41,428 nucleotides of DNA, taken from assembly GCA_019359545.1 (NCBI GenBank), contig JAHHHB010000061.1, positions 1 through 41,428 of the forward strand, read 5' to 3'. The notes beneath the pieces were generated by a model. The model saw only the letters and a list, made by a program, of their open reading frames with translations, was not told where the DNA came from and made no database searches. The DNA is from Desmonostoc geniculatum HA4340-LM1. GTDB lineage: Bacteria > Cyanobacteriota > Cyanobacteriia > Cyanobacteriales > Nostocaceae. The position numbers and the translations under genes are program-made. Shown one piece after another: positions 1-7,517 of the stretch (position 1 is its first letter; each line of letters opens with the position of its first letter).

Positions 1-68
1 GTTGCTCACCTGTCATTTCAACCTGGATATTTGAGCTACGTCCCTGCATATGTGATTTTTTTGCCACC

Positions 69-2240
69 CTACAAAAAATATCTTCCTCTATTTCCGACCC
101 TTTTTTGCGGTGACTTGTACTTAGTGTAGACAGTCAAAGCAGCAGTACAAGCAGCGATCGCTTTTTCGATATTATCTGCCCTATCTCCCCTATTTCTATC
201 GCTGTAGGCAATTGCAAGATTATTTTGTGCCATTGCCCAATCAACAGGCGAAGCTTCCTTGGTACAAACAGTTAAAGCAGCAGTACAAGCAGCGATCGCT
301 TTTTCAATGTTCTCTGCCCTGTCTCCTTTAATTCTCTCCCAGTAGGCAATTGCCAGATTATTCTGTGTCATTGCCCAATGTTGAGGTAAAGCTTCCTTGG
401 TTCTGACAGTCAAAGCAGCAGTGTAAGCAGCGATCGCTTTTTCGATGTTATCTGCCCTGTCTCCTCTAATTCTATCCCTGTAGGCAGTAGCGAGATTATT
501 TTGCGTCATTGCCCAATCAACAGGTAAAGCTTCCTTAGTGTAGACAGTTAAAGCAGTAGTATAAGCAGCGATCGCTTTTTCGATGTTATCTGCCCTGTCT
601 CCTCTAATTCTATCCTTGTAGGCAGTAGCGAGATTATTTTGCGTCATTGCCCAATCAACAGGCAAAGCTTTCTTACTTCTGATAGTTAAAGCAGCAGTGC
701 AAGCAGCGATCGCTTTTTCGATGTTCTCTGCCCTATCTCCCCTAATTCTATTTTTGTAGGCAGTAGCGAGATTATTTTGCGTCATTGCCCAATCAACAGG
801 CAAAGCTTTCTTACTTCTGATAGTTAAAGCAGCAGTGCAAGCAGCGATCGCTTTTTCGATGTTCTCTGCCCTATCTCCCCTAATTCTATCGCTGTAGGCA
901 GTAGCAAGATTATTTTGTGTCATTGCCCAATCAACAGGTAAAGCTTCCTTGGTTCTGATGGTTAAAGCCGCAGTGTAAGCAGCGATCGCTTTTTCGATGT
1001 TCTCTGCCCTATCTCCCCTAATTCTATACCAGTAGGCAGTAGCGAGATTATTTTGCGTTGCTCCCCAATCAAAAGCCAAAGCTTCCTTAGTGTAGACAGT
1101 TAAAGCAGCAGTATAAGCAGCGATCGCAATTTCAATGTTATCTGCTCTGTCTCCCCTAATTCTATCCCTGTAGGCATTTGCGAGATTATTTTGCGTTGCT
1201 GCCCAATCAAAAGGCAAAGCTTCCTTAGTGTAGACAGTTAAAGCAGTAGTATGAGCAGCGATCGCAATTTCGATGTTCTGTGCTCTATCTCCTCTAATTC
1301 TATTCCTGTAGGTATTTGCGAGATTATTTTGCGTCATTGCCCAATCAAAAGGCAAAGCTTCCTTAGTGTAGACAGTCAAAGCAGCAGTGCAAGCAGCGAT
1401 CGCAATTTCGATGTTCTCTGCCCTATCTCCCCTAATTCTATTTTTGTAGGCAGTAGCGAGATTATTTTGCGTTCCTGCCCAATCAACAGGCAAAGCTTCC
1501 TTGCTCCTGATAGTTAAAGCAGCCGTGCAAGCAGCGATTGCCTGCTCAATGTTATCTGCTCTGTCTCCTTTAATTCTATTGTTGTAGGCAATTGCGATAT
1601 TATTTTGTACCGTTGCCCATTCTTGTGGAAATGCTTGTTGTGTATAAATATTTAGTACTACTTCATAGCCAGCGATTGCAATTTCCATATTACTGGCTTT
1701 GTTACCCAAGGGAAATTGCTGAATTAGATTGCTAAAAGTGAAAATAACTGCTGCTAAGGATTCTGCCAAATTTGTTTGGGCTTCGTCTAGTGTTTGTGTC
1801 ACCCAAAGGCGCAATATTTCTGCGAACACCTCGTCGAGTTTGTCTGTATTCGTCGCTAGTAAAGGATAAACTACCTGTACGTCACCGTTACTTTTTCCGG
1901 TTGCTTGTATTACCTGCATCAAGAATGGGAAATACACTTCTTGTATCTCCTCGTCGCTGAGAGATTGCAAATCTACCTTATTATCTCGATTCAACACTTT
2001 CCCTAGTTGCATTGCCAAATTTCGCAACCAATTCGCTGTATTCTCATCTCCGTTCTGGGAAAACACTGCGGCTACTACTTCTATCGTCTGCAAGAAACCA
2101 ACATCTACTAATTCTTGGTTTACTGCCAAAATTTCTGATTCTTGACCACTGGGACAATCTAACAGGCTTTGAATGAGGTTAAGATAGGCTTGCTGACGCT
2201 GTTCGTTCATGAGTAAAGGCGTGAGACACAACTTCATCAC
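69..2240 (-). CDS. TPR-repeat protein (CHAT-associated type), no CHAT domain
   Basis: About 723 residues. Residues 1-170 form a helical N-terminal region, followed by about twelve tandem 46-residue units. Each unit carries the pattern WAxxQNNLAxAYxxRIxGDRAxNIExAIAAxTAALT, a TPR-type helical hairpin. Such arrays usually act as protein-interaction scaffolds, and in cyanobacteria this repeat type often precedes a CHAT peptidase domain. Here the chain ends soon after the last repeat with a basic tail (YKSPQKRVGNRGRYFL), so no effector domain is present. It could be a natural adaptor or a gene that lost its 3' end. No signal peptide or membrane segment is seen. The start has two adjacent Met codons. 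Coding status is very likely; function is unknown. Confidence 0.85.
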   Translation of the reverse strand: MMKLCLTPLLMNEQRQQAYLNLIQSLLDCPSGQESEILAVNQELVDVGFLQTIEVVAAVFSQNGDENTANWLRNLAMQLGKVLNRDNKVDLQSLSDEEIQEVYFPFLMQVIQATGKSNGDVQVVYPLLATNTDKLDEVFAEILRLWVTQTLDEAQTNLAESLAAVIFTFSNLIQQFPLGNKASNMEIAIAGYEVVLNIYTQQAFPQEWATVQNNIAIAYNNRIKGDRADNIEQAIAACTAALTIRSKEALPVDWAGTQNNLATAYKNRIRGDRAENIEIAIAACTAALTVYTKEALPFDWAMTQNNLANTYRNRIRGDRAQNIEIAIAAHTTALTVYTKEALPFDWAATQNNLANAYRDRIRGDRADNIEIAIAAYTAALTVYTKEALAFDWGATQNNLATAYWYRIRGDRAENIEKAIAAYTAALTIRTKEALPVDWAMTQNNLATAYSDRIRGDRAENIEKAIAACTAALTIRSKKALPVDWAMTQNNLATAYKNRIRGDRAENIEKAIAACTAALTIRSKKALPVDWAMTQNNLATAYKDRIRGDRADNIEKAIAAYTTALTVYTKEALPVDWAMTQNNLATAYRDRIRGDRADNIEKAIAAYTAALTVRTKEALPQHWAMTQNNLAIAYWERIKGDRAENIEKAIAACTAALTVCTKEASPVDWAMAQNNLAIAYSDRNRGDRADNIEKAIAACTAALTVYTKYKSPQKRVGNRGRYFL
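100..1680 (-). repeat. 138-bp in-frame tandem coding repeats (about 11-12 units)
   Basis: Within the TPR gene a unit of 138 bp (46 codons) recurs with almost no change. The segment GCAGCGATCGC, which holds HIP1, recurs every 138 bp from about 151 onward. Adjacent units, for example around 700 and 840, are nearly identical at nucleotide level, including synonymous positions. This points to recent unit duplication or gene conversion. The units nearest the gene's 5' end (about 1530-1680) are the most diverged. Confidence 0.9.
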
Positions 2241-2380
2241 GAGAATAATTCAACACCAACACCCTAGATTCCAGAAAAGTGTAGAATTTCATCATAGGTG
2301 ATGCGTTCCCGACAGCGATCGCTCATCCTCTACATCTACATTCAACAAAAAACTAGCTACTGAAGTTTTTAAGATTATCC

Positions 2381-2478
2381 CTTAATTGTTGATGAATGCG
2401 TTGGCGTAGCCCAACCCAGGCATCGCCCGAAACACCTTGTCACTGGATTGAGTGGCAGTTTCAGGTAACAGGAGGATG
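2381..2478. repeat. Direct repeat, copy A, flanking the xisH/xisI cassette
   Basis: The stretch containing GCGTTGGCGTAGCCCAACCC, followed by CAGGCATCGCCC and later a CAGTTTCAGG block, recurs in the same orientation at 3426-3501. Both copies begin CTTAATT and end near GAGGATG. Copy A has about 24 extra bases in its middle. A shorter related fragment (CAACCCAGGCAGGCATCGCCC) lies near 10980, so this is a dispersed family. Confidence 0.75.
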
Positions 2479-2514
2479 CATTACGAAATAGAAAATCCTT
2501 TATAATACTGTACT

Positions 2515-2931
2515 ATGCCAGCAAGAGATATCTTTCACAACGCAGTCAAAAAAGGACTAGAAAAACAAGGGTGGAAAATTACCCACGATCCCTTACCCGT
2601 CAGTTTCGAGTTAGGGGATATGTACATAGACTTAGGTGCAGAACGAATTCTAGCAGCAGAAAGAGAAGGTGAAAAAATTGCTGTTGAAATTAAAAGCTTT
2701 TTTAAAACATCTGCAATTTCTGAATTTCACACAGCTTTAGGACAGTTTATTAACTATCGACTAGCATTATTTGAACAAGAACCAGACCGTACTCTCTATT
2801 TGGCGGTTCCTATCGATACATATACTTCCTTCTTTACTATCAGACTTATACAAAACGTTATCAAAACATATCAACTTAAATTGATTACTTATCAGCCTGT
2901 AACGGAGGATATTGTCGAATGGATAAACTAA
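2515..2931 (+). CDS. xisH: XisH family protein
   Basis: 138 residues, the usual XisH length. The family was named from the Anabaena fdxN element, where XisH and XisI are needed with recombinase XisF for excision, but xisH/xisI pairs are widespread without that element. The core shows a PD-(D/E)XK-like arrangement: YIDLGAERILAAER followed by AVEIKSF, where E-x-K would be the catalytic pair. The start MPARDIFH is typical. The 3' end overlaps xisI by 13 bp, which suggests translational coupling. No XisF-type recombinase lies in this window, so an excision role cannot be assumed; a nuclease-like or toxin-like role is possible. Confidence 0.9.
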   Translation: MPARDIFHNAVKKGLEKQGWKITHDPLPVSFELGDMYIDLGAERILAAEREGEKIAVEIKSFFKTSAISEFHTALGQFINYRLALFEQEPDRTLYLAVPIDTYTSFFTIRLIQNVIKTYQLKLITYQPVTEDIVEWIN

Positions 2932-3254
2932 AAAAATACCAACAAATAATTGAGCAACTTCTACAAGAATATGCTGCAATTTCTAGTCAAGACCCAGAAA
3001 TTGAAACCCAATTAATTTTTGACACAGAACGTCACCACTATCAACTTGTAAATGTCGGCTGGAAAAATCAACGTCGTGTTTATGGTTGTTTTTTACATTT
3101 AGATATTAAAGATGATAAAGTTTGGCTGCAACACAATGGTACAGAAAATGAAGTAGGAGAAGATTTAGCCAATTTAGGTATACCCAAACAGGATATTGTC
3201 ATCGGCTTTCATTCGCCATTTAAGCGCCAATTTACAGATTATGCCGTAGGTTAA
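2919..3254 (+). CDS. xisI: XisI family protein
   Basis: 111 residues with the standard XisI features: an N-terminal helix MDKLKKYQQIIEQLL, a central YQLVNVGWKNQRRVYGC strand region, and a C-terminal DIVIGFHSPFKRQFTDYAVG motif that ends most family members. It overlaps the end of xisH by 13 bp (the ATG sits inside the XisH codons for EWIN) and so should be co-translated. It was originally described as a controlling factor for fdxN-element excision. A remnant of a second xisI starts about 65 bp downstream with the same overlapping arrangement. Confidence 0.92.
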   Translation: MDKLKKYQQIIEQLLQEYAAISSQDPEIETQLIFDTERHHYQLVNVGWKNQRRVYGCFLHLDIKDDKVWLQHNGTENEVGEDLANLGIPKQDIVIGFHSPFKRQFTDYAVG

Positions 3255-3262
3255 GTATCAAC

Positions 3263-3405
3263 AATAAGAACTGCTTACGTTTACTTGTGTTTGACCCCAA
3301 GCAAGAGGTAATTGTGCAATGGATACCTTAGAAAAATATCAAAAAATTATCGAAGATATTCTGAATGAATATATAAAAATACCTTATGCAAATCGTCAAT
3401 TATAA
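3263..3405 (+). pseudogene. Remnant of a second xisH/xisI pair
   Basis: One frame reads NKNCLRLLVFDPKQEVIVQW and ends at the TAG at 3329-3331, which matches the C-terminus of an XisH protein. Overlapping it, an ATG at 3319 opens MDTLEKYQKIIEDILNEYIK and stops at 3405 after 28 codons, which matches an XisI N-terminus. The overlap geometry (ATGGATAC inside the xisH end) is the same as in the intact pair just upstream. The body of xisH and most of xisI are missing, so this is a decayed tandem paralogue. Confidence 0.75.
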
Positions 3406-3425
3406 ATAAAGCTTATGATCGATCG

Positions 3426-3501
3426 CTTAATTCTTGATCAATGCGTTGGCGTAGCCCAACCCAGGCATCGCTCAGTGACAGTTTCAGGTTACACGAGGAT
3501 G
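3426..3501. repeat. Direct repeat, copy B, flanking the xisH/xisI cassette
   Basis: This is the second copy of the repeat at 2381-2478, in the same orientation and with the same flanking order. It ends 6 bp before the stop codon of the converging DUF29 gene. The two copies bracket xisH, xisI and the remnant pair, a segment of about 950 bp. Confidence 0.75.
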
Positions 3502-3507
3502 ATTCAA

Positions 3508-3969
3508 CTAATCAGGTAAAAACTCTTCATCTAAACATTCATCCGCAGTCAACGGACACTCTACAGGAAAAGTATCAAGGGATAAACCAGTCTCGTCACT
3601 GGCTTGCTTTCTAGCATCTTGATAACACTCTGGTAAAACTTCTTGAAAATATGGTTTTAAACTAGGACTATCTTTAAAAGTTATTCTCAACCTGCGGCGA
3701 TGTTCTCTAATAGTTCCCTTCCAGCTATTAGAGCGTTTTTCTGGCTGATATTTATATTTTAGTAGATGTATTAGTAGAACAACTAAATTACTCGCAAGCG
3801 CGTGTTTTTCACTTCTACCCATGCTTTCAATCTCTTCGATCAGATTTTCTAAATCAACCTCAGAAAATCTGCCTTCTTTTAATTGTTTAGCAGTTGTCTC
3901 TATCCACAAATAAAAATCTTGGTCGTAAAGATGAGAGTTTGTAAAGACTGTTGGTTGAGGCGCTGTCAT
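3508..3969 (-). CDS. DUF29 family protein
   Basis: About 153 residues from the ATG at 3969; an upstream TTG would add nine residues. It has the DUF29 pattern common in cyanobacteria: LYDQDFYLWIETTAKQL, then VDLENLIEEIESMGRSEKHA, then a basic helix LIHLLKYKYQPEKRSNSW and a C-terminal part near YFQEVLPECYQDARKQAS. No biochemical function is established for the family. The gene is strongly acidic at the C-terminus, has no membrane segment, and seems to be a single-gene unit converging on the xis cassette. Confidence 0.9.
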   Translation of the reverse strand: MTAPQPTVFTNSHLYDQDFYLWIETTAKQLKEGRFSEVDLENLIEEIESMGRSEKHALASNLVVLLIHLLKYKYQPEKRSNSWKGTIREHRRRLRITFKDSPSLKPYFQEVLPECYQDARKQASDETGLSLDTFPVECPLTADECLDEEFLPD

Positions 3970-4193
3970 CTGATTTTTCAACCTCCCAAATTCCAACCAT
4001 TAAGCTTGATTTCATCCCGCTTTTGCTATGCCCATGATATATCTAAATAGATTGCTTTTGGGCTGATCCCAAATGCAACTCGAAAGCTTGCAAGTAGCAG
4101 GTTAAATATATGATAACAAAATCTGCAAGTTGCAAAGGTTGCTGGTGCGATCGCCAACATTAATTTTGTCAACAACAAACAAGCTGCAATTCA

Positions 4194-4237
4194 TTATTTA
4201 TCATCAATGAGAATAATAGTTCAGTGATGATAAATAA
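4194..4237 (-). terminator. Inverted repeat downstream of tRNA-Leu
   Basis: A perfect 13-bp stem (TTATTTATCATCA and TGATGATAAATAA) around an 18-nt loop lies 38 bp past the 3' end of the tRNA-Leu gene, which runs on the minus strand. It may end or process that transcript. There is no G+C-rich stem or clear U tract, so it is not a classic intrinsic terminator. Confidence 0.35.
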
Positions 4238-4275
4238 TTAGTCACAGCAGGGTTATCATTTTTCAGTAAATTTAA

Positions 4276-4658
4276 TGGGGGTGGAGGGACTTGAACCCAC
4301 ACGACCTTTTACGGTCAACGGATTTTCATTCTTCCGCAGTTTTCACTGCTACTTGATGGCAATAGCCGCTTCAAGTTTTAAGAATTGGACTCTCCCTTTA
4401 CCCTCGACTTGACGTTAGGGTAGCTCCCGTCGGGTCTCTGCACCTTCCCTCAATTTTTGATTTTTGATTTTTGATTTTGGATTGAAAACTAATCCCAAAT
4501 CTCAAATTGCAAATCTCAAATTTTCGGGCTTGGCTCAGGATTGCCATGTCTGTTACCAGATTTAGGTTTCCCTGAGTTTGAGAGCTTCCACTTGAGGGAT
4601 TTCTCCTTCAAGGCTCAGTTATCTAAGTCCGTAGCGTCTACCATTCCGCCACACCCCC
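4276..4658 (-). tRNA. trnL-UAA: tRNA-Leu(UAA), interrupted by a group I intron
   Basis: Reading the minus strand, the 5' exon is 4658-4625 (34 nt, starting GGGGGTGTGGCGGAA and ending GGACTT). The 3' exon is 4326-4276 (51 nt, starting AAAATCCGTTGACC and ending in the T arm GGGTTCAAGTCCC and acceptor CACCCCC plus A73). Joined, they give an 85-nt class II tRNA with a long variable arm and anticodon UAA, and the acceptor arms pair over seven bases. The split falls inside the anticodon after U34, exactly where the ancient cyanobacterial and plastid tRNA-Leu intron sits. CCA is not encoded. Confidence 0.95.
4327..4624 (-). other. Group I intron of tRNA-Leu(UAA)
   Basis: 298 nt. The recognisable core includes AACTCAGGGAAACCTAAATC near the 5' part, CAATCCTGAGCCAAGCC (P/Q-type core) and GGTGCAGAGACCCGACGGG (R/S-type core), then ACCCTAACGTCAAG, and the intron ends in G before the 3' exon. 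Cyanobacterial relatives self-splice. Between the two core halves (about 4447-4525) lies an A+T-rich extension of degenerate heptamers such as TTTGATT and TTGGATT facing complementary AATCTCAAA-type units. This is the variable P6b repeat region known from Nostoc introns. No homing endonuclease is encoded. Confidence 0.93.
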
Positions 4659-5089
4659 GCAGGTGTTTACTAACTATTTATTTTGTAGAGGCAGCAAATA
4701 CCTCCTCATCTATTCCACCATCAATTGTGTCTTTTGTCCAACTAGATTGAAAATATTTTTTCCAATTGGAAGTTTTTTTGTTTTTCCTAACCAATTTGGA
4801 TGAATATTTTCGAGCTTGTCTGACAATAGCATTTGTTTGCTAGTGGATAGCATTAATTTGCTACTGAGTTAATCATCATAGCATCATACACCAAGCATAT
4901 GTCAATTTTACTAGCGGTTTTTCTCAAAATCCTTTTAGTCCTGAGTGAGGAGTTCAGAGTTATTCTCCCCCATCTCCCTCATCTCCCCCACTCCCCACTC
5001 CCCCTATTTGTTAAAAGCATCATGACGATACTTCCCTGAGTTTGTCTGTTCAGCCTATGATGAGAAATAGATGCTTAGACACAAAAGTT
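4659..5089. other. Intergenic region upstream of ndhL
   Basis: About 430 bp between the tRNA-Leu 5' end and ndhL. It should hold the tRNA promoter (minus strand) and the ndhL promoter. A C-rich STRR tract of CCCCATCTCC/CTCCCCA units runs from about 4975 to 5005. Several in-phase A/T runs lie around 4750-4800. No gene or structured RNA is recognised. Confidence 0.5.
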
Positions 5090-5302
5090 ATGATTGTCGC
5101 CCTGCTGTATCTGATTTTGGCTGGAGCCTACCTTCTTGTAATCCCGATCGCTGTCTTGTTCTACCTGAAGCAGCGTTGGTATGTGGCAAGCTCCATCGAG
5201 CGTGTGTTTATGTACTTTTTGGTGTTTTTCTTCTTTCCAGGTTTGTTGGTTCTATCGCCGATTGTAAATATTCGACCACGGCCGCGACAAATTGAAGTTT
5301 AA
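5090..5302 (+). CDS. ndhL: NAD(P)H-quinone oxidoreductase subunit L
   Basis: 70 residues from the ATG at 5090 (MIVALLYLILAGAYLLVIP), the usual size and start of cyanobacterial NdhL. It has two membrane helices (about residues 3-24 and 38-57) separated by FYLKQRWYVASSIERV, and a basic tail RPRPRQIEV. NdhL is an oxygenic-photosynthesis-specific membrane subunit of the NDH-1 complex in thylakoids, which works in cyclic electron flow, respiration and CO2 uptake. Longer starts exist in frame (ATG 5057, TTG 5042), but the extension is hydrophilic and unlike the family. It is followed within 25 bp by the DUF3007 gene and then trpA. Confidence 0.9.
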   Translation: MIVALLYLILAGAYLLVIPIAVLFYLKQRWYVASSIERVFMYFLVFFFFPGLLVLSPIVNIRPRPRQIEV

Positions 5303-5326
5303 CTAGATTGGTAGGTCATAACTCTC

Positions 5327-5638
5327 ATGCGACGGATTGACGCTATTGGAATTGGCTTAGGCGTTTTTATTGCCGGCGGCTTGGCGTATGTAGGATTGCA
5401 GCTAGTCGGCTTCGATAATCAGCAAGCTGGTATATGGAGCCAAGTCTTACTAGTGGCTGGGTTAGTTGGCTGGTTAGCTACCTATTTTTTCCGTGCGGTG
5501 GGACAAAAAATGACCTACCACGAACAACGGGAAAAGTATGACCAAGAATTTCTGCAAAAGCGCTTGGAAGAATTAACTCCCGAAGAACTAGCACAAATTC
5601 AAGCCCAGATAGAACAAGAAGAGCAGTCTCAGGTGTAA
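5327..5638 (+). CDS. DUF3007 family membrane protein
   Basis: 103 residues with two hydrophobic segments (about residues 6-28 and 36-56) and then a charged, coiled C-terminal half (YHEQREKYDQEFLQKRLEELTPEELAQIQAQIEQ). This is the DUF3007 pattern conserved in cyanobacteria and plastid-bearing organisms. It lies 24 bp after ndhL in the same direction, so co-transcription is likely. The repeated neighbourhood with ndhL suggests, but does not prove, a thylakoid or NDH-related role. Confidence 0.88.
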   Translation: MRRIDAIGIGLGVFIAGGLAYVGLQLVGFDNQQAGIWSQVLLVAGLVGWLATYFFRAVGQKMTYHEQREKYDQEFLQKRLEELTPEELAQIQAQIEQEEQSQV

Positions 5639-5719
5639 AGTGATCATTGGTCAGTTGTCATTTGTTTTTTGTGATTTGTCCTTTGTCATTTGTCCTTGGT
5701 TAAACGATCGGTTTTAACT

Positions 5720-5808
5720 AATGACCAATGACCAATGACCAATGACCAATGACCAATGACCAATGACCAACGACCAATGACCAATGACCAACGATAATGA
5801 CTAATGAC
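5720..5808. repeat. STRR tandem heptamer (AATGACC)n
   Basis: About ten copies of AATGACC, with a few AACGACC and AATGACT variants, run up to the start codon of trpA. The preceding stretch (5640-5700) holds looser repeats of opposite sense (TCATTGGTCA, GTCATTTGTC), so part of the spacer could fold back. The repeat ends in the ATGACTGCA that provides the trpA start. Confidence 0.95.
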
Positions 5809-6628
5809 TGCAATTTCTGATTGCTTTGAAACCCTCAGGCACAATCGTGAGTGTGCTTTGATTCCATTTATCACAGCTGGCGACCCAGATTTAGAAACAA
5901 CAGCAGCAGCGTTGCAAATTCTCGAACGCAATGGGGCAGATATTATTGAACTGGGTGTACCATATTCCGATCCTCTAGCGGATGGGCCAGTCATTCAAGC
6001 AGCTGCTACCCGCGCCCTGCAAAGGGGAACGAAATTCGAGCAGGTGCTGGAAATGCTGCAAGCAACTACTCCCAAAATGCGATCGCCCATCGTCCTATTT
6101 ACCTATTACAACCCAATTTTGCACCGTGGCATTGAAAAATTTCTCTCTTCAGTTGCTGCCGTTGGGGTAGCAGGATTGGTAGTGCCTGATTTACCCTTAG
6201 AAGAAGCTGCGGGTCTGCTACAACCAGCTAGTGAAATGGGAATTGATGTCACCTTATTGGTAGCTCCCACCAGTTCCGCCGAACGGATACAAGCCATCGC
6301 CCAGTCTTCTCAAGGATTTATTTATTTAGTCAGCGTCACAGGCGTGACGGGGATGCGAACGCAAGTCCAAACGCGAGTATCAGATTTACTAAAAAAGATT
6401 CGTAGTGTTACTGATAAACCCATTGGTGTAGGCTTTGGAATCTCCGAGCCTGACCAAGCCCGTCAAGTACGGGAATGGGGAGCAGATGGAGTGGCTGTAG
6501 GTAGCGCTTTTGTGAAGCGGTTAGCAGAAGGTACACCAGAACAGGGACTAAATGCGATCGGCCAATTTTGTCAAAGTCTCAAAGCAGCCATCAAAACCAC
6601 TCACAGCACAAATACTCATCTTGATTAG
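5804..6628 (+). CDS. trpA: Tryptophan synthase alpha subunit
   Basis: 274 residues, normal length for TrpA, which cleaves indole-3-glycerol phosphate to indole and glyceraldehyde-3-phosphate and passes indole to TrpB. The TIM-barrel signature IIELGVPYSDPLADGPVIQ carries Glu49 and Asp60, the two catalytic acids, at the same numbers as in the E. coli enzyme. Phosphate-binding loops appear as VGFGISEPDQ and GVAVGSAFVKRL. The loop-6 region LVSVTGVTGMR is intact. No trpB lies nearby, so the trp genes are dispersed. The start ATG overlaps the end of the AATGACC repeat tract, so the ribosome-binding region is made of repeat sequence. Confidence 0.97.
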   Translation: MTAISDCFETLRHNRECALIPFITAGDPDLETTAAALQILERNGADIIELGVPYSDPLADGPVIQAAATRALQRGTKFEQVLEMLQATTPKMRSPIVLFTYYNPILHRGIEKFLSSVAAVGVAGLVVPDLPLEEAAGLLQPASEMGIDVTLLVAPTSSAERIQAIAQSSQGFIYLVSVTGVTGMRTQVQTRVSDLLKKIRSVTDKPIGVGFGISEPDQARQVREWGADGVAVGSAFVKRLAEGTPEQGLNAIGQFCQSLKAAIKTTHSTNTHLD

Positions 6629-6860
6629 AGCAAGAAAGTAGATTAAAAAAGTGTAACAGCGTAGTTTTTTTATCCTAAGTTTAGTAGACAATTTGACTGT
6701 TCTGGTCTTGAATATTAACATCAGATATCAAGATGTAAAAAAACTAGCTGATAGAGTCGCTTATAGTCTGAGTATTATGTGAAGTGGTCAAAAATTATGA
6801 GTGTGAGAGTGAATCAGTCAGAGATAGTTATAGTTATGTTGCAGTTGAGGGGCAAAGGCG
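6629..6860. other. Intergenic region after trpA
   Basis: 232 bp, A+T-rich. There is a T-rich stretch (TAGTTTTTTTATCC) near 6662 that might contribute to ending trpA transcription, but no strong stem precedes it. The promoter of the next gene is expected here. No RNA gene is recognised. Confidence 0.35.
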
Positions 6861-7517
6861 ATGAGTGAGAGTATGGCATTTATCGGTGGGGTCGCTGTGG
6901 CTGGGCTGGCGGCTCTAGTATTGCTCAAAGGGACAAATACCCCCCTACAACCTAACTTCGCTGTTGCTCCGCAAATACCCGGTGTAGTACAGCCCCAGGT
7001 TATGTCGCCACAAATGCAATATCCTCCTGGGTATTATGGGCAACAACCAATTTATCCTAATACGCAACCAACGCCTCCAAATTCTGACCAGCGTCTAGAA
7101 ATGGACAAGCTGAACATGCAGATGGAGAATCTAAAAAAAGACAATGAACAGCTGAAGCTTTTCAATCAACAACTCCAAGGCCAAGTCCAAAATTTCAATG
7201 CTCAGCAACAGTTACTATTAGCCCAGCAGGGTAACCAACAAAAAGTAGCAGCATTCCAGCCACAAAACCCTTGGTGGTCTTCACCAATGCTCTGGGCAGT
7301 GGGAGGCGCAACTCTCACTATTGGGGGTGGTGTTGTCGTCGCTGGAGTATTGGCTTTGTTCTCGCCACGGCAGCGTCCAAGCCGTACTGTGCAAGTTATT
7401 CACCCTTATCAAGGACCTACACCGCCCTTGGTTCCGGTGCGTCGCGCTGAGTTTCTGCCTGCTTCTCGTGTAGAAGCAAGACGAGTTGAAGCCCCAGAAT
7501 ACGACGAAATGCAGTGA
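6861..7517 (+). CDS. Two-TM, Gln/Pro-rich coiled-coil protein, unknown function
   Basis: 218 residues. A hydrophobic segment at residues 6-22 (FIGGVAVAGLAALVLLKG) is followed by a Pro/Gln-rich linker, a coiled coil at about 75-115 (LEMDKLNMQMENLKKDNEQL), a Gln-rich stretch, and a second membrane helix near 142-168 (MLWAVGGATLTIGGGVVVAG). The basic, Pro-containing C-terminal tail ends EAPEYDEMQ. The architecture suggests a cell-envelope or membrane-organising protein. I do not recognise a family with certainty. It stands alone between trpA and the GH116 gene. Confidence 0.75.
   Translation: MSESMAFIGGVAVAGLAALVLLKGTNTPLQPNFAVAPQIPGVVQPQVMSPQMQYPPGYYGQQPIYPNTQPTPPNSDQRLEMDKLNMQMENLKKDNEQLKLFNQQLQGQVQNFNAQQQLLLAQQGNQQKVAAFQPQNPWWSSPMLWAVGGATLTIGGGVVVAGVLALFSPRQRPSRTVQVIHPYQGPTPPLVPVRRAEFLPASRVEARRVEAPEYDEMQ

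Noticed and set aside
1251..1517. 88-codon plus-strand open frame inside the TPR gene
   Set aside because: It is the reverse frame of the 138-bp repeats and repeats with the same period; it has no independent support.
2515..3254. xisH/xisI as evidence for an fdxN-type DNA rearrangement here
   Set aside because: No XisF-like recombinase, nif genes or element borders are visible; the pair is common in genomes without the fdxN element.
4261..4660. Two separate tRNA fragments or a tRNA pseudogene
   Set aside because: The exons join into a complete tRNA-Leu(UAA) and the sequence between them has group I intron core elements.
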